Origin: an uncultured Coriobacteriaceae bacterium
Lineage (GTDB): Bacteria > Actinomycetota > Coriobacteriia > Coriobacteriales > Atopobiaceae
DNA length: 5,952 nucleotides
Assembly (NCBI GenBank): GCA_900544655.1
Contig: UQWE01000082.1
Location: 1 to 5,952 of the forward strand
Reading direction: 5' to 3'
The position numbers and the translations under genes are program-made. Shown piece after piece: positions 5,814 to 5,952 of this stretch (position 1 is its first letter; every line of letters begins with the position of its first letter). The notes under the pieces are model-generated. The model was given only the letters and a program-made list of their open reading frames with translations. It searched no databases and was not told the DNA's origin.

Positions 5814-5825
5814 GCGGTAGTCTTC

Positions 5826-5952
5826 GTGTCTAGAGACGCATCAAGTGGAAAGCGCTTCAAGACTGACGCGCAGCCCGCGCAGGCTCGTCGTCATGCCGCA
5901 GTCAAGCCGCTCCCGGCTGGGCCTAGGATGTCATCCTCACGTTCCCAGTCGA
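5826..5952 (+). CDS. Possible start of another gene, cut by the window edge
   Basis: From a GTG at 5826 a frame is open for 42 codons to the window end. The peptide begins MSRDASSGKRFKTDAQ (GTG read as Met) and continues rich in Arg, Lys, Ser, Ala and Pro, like a disordered, basic cytoplasmic N-terminus. There is no strong SD upstream (only GGTAG at 5816-5820), and a second frame is also open from 5821 to the end, with an ATG at 5893. No family can be recognised. The stretch follows purE with no obvious terminator, so if real it may be co-transcribed with purE. Confidence 0.3.
   Translation, partial: MSRDASSGKRFKTDAQPAQARRHAAVKPLPAGPRMSSSRSQS

Noticed and set aside
5907..5948. Hairpins AGCCG/CGGCT and AGGAT/ATCCT after purE as terminators
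   Set aside because: Stems are only 5 bp and neither is followed by T residues; they are expected by chance.

Overview
The window is a compact, GC-rich bacterial chromosome segment of ordinary housekeeping type. Codons are strongly biased to G/C at the third position. The wording of the PurD, PurE and vitamin B6 kinase proteins suggests an actinobacterial lineage of the Coriobacteriia type (Olsenella/Collinsella/Atopobium-like). That placement is an inference from residue patterns, not a computed result. No rRNA, tRNA, CRISPR array, insertion sequence, integrase, phage gene or attachment site was seen.

Layout. (1) Positions 2-3046, plus strand: a tight three-gene run made of the 3' part of purD (GAR synthetase), a NUDIX hydrolase of the ADP-ribose pyrophosphatase type, and a half-size ABC exporter with fused membrane and ATPase domains. 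The gaps are only 2 and 4 nt, and each ribosome binding site lies in the last codons of the gene before it, so co-transcription and coupled translation are likely. The run ends in a good intrinsic terminator at about 3081-3119. (2) Positions 3120-4174: a single-gene unit with a candidate promoter, a GC-rich leader hairpin, an unrecognised single-pass membrane protein with an Ala/Thr/Glu tail, and a strong terminator. (3) Positions 4299-5177, minus strand: a pyridoxal/pyridoxamine kinase of the PdxY family. (4) Positions 5178-5351: a 174-bp divergent intergenic region with a -10-like TATACT and inverted repeats. (5) Positions 5352-5813, plus strand: purE, a class I N5-carboxyaminoimidazole ribonucleotide mutase. 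(6) Positions 5814-5952: a short tail that may hold the first 42 codons of another gene.

How the genes relate. purD and purE are steps 2 and 6 (second half) of de novo IMP synthesis, yet they sit in separate units with unrelated genes between them. The NUDIX enzyme would turn ADP-ribose into AMP and ribose 5-phosphate, the latter being the precursor of PRPP, so its place beside purD makes metabolic sense. The kinase serves B6 salvage. The exporter and the single-pass protein have no evident link to purine synthesis.

No convincing undescribed system was found. The items most worth a second look are the reading frame at the extreme left edge of purD, the unrecognised envelope protein, and the inverted repeats around the purE promoter.
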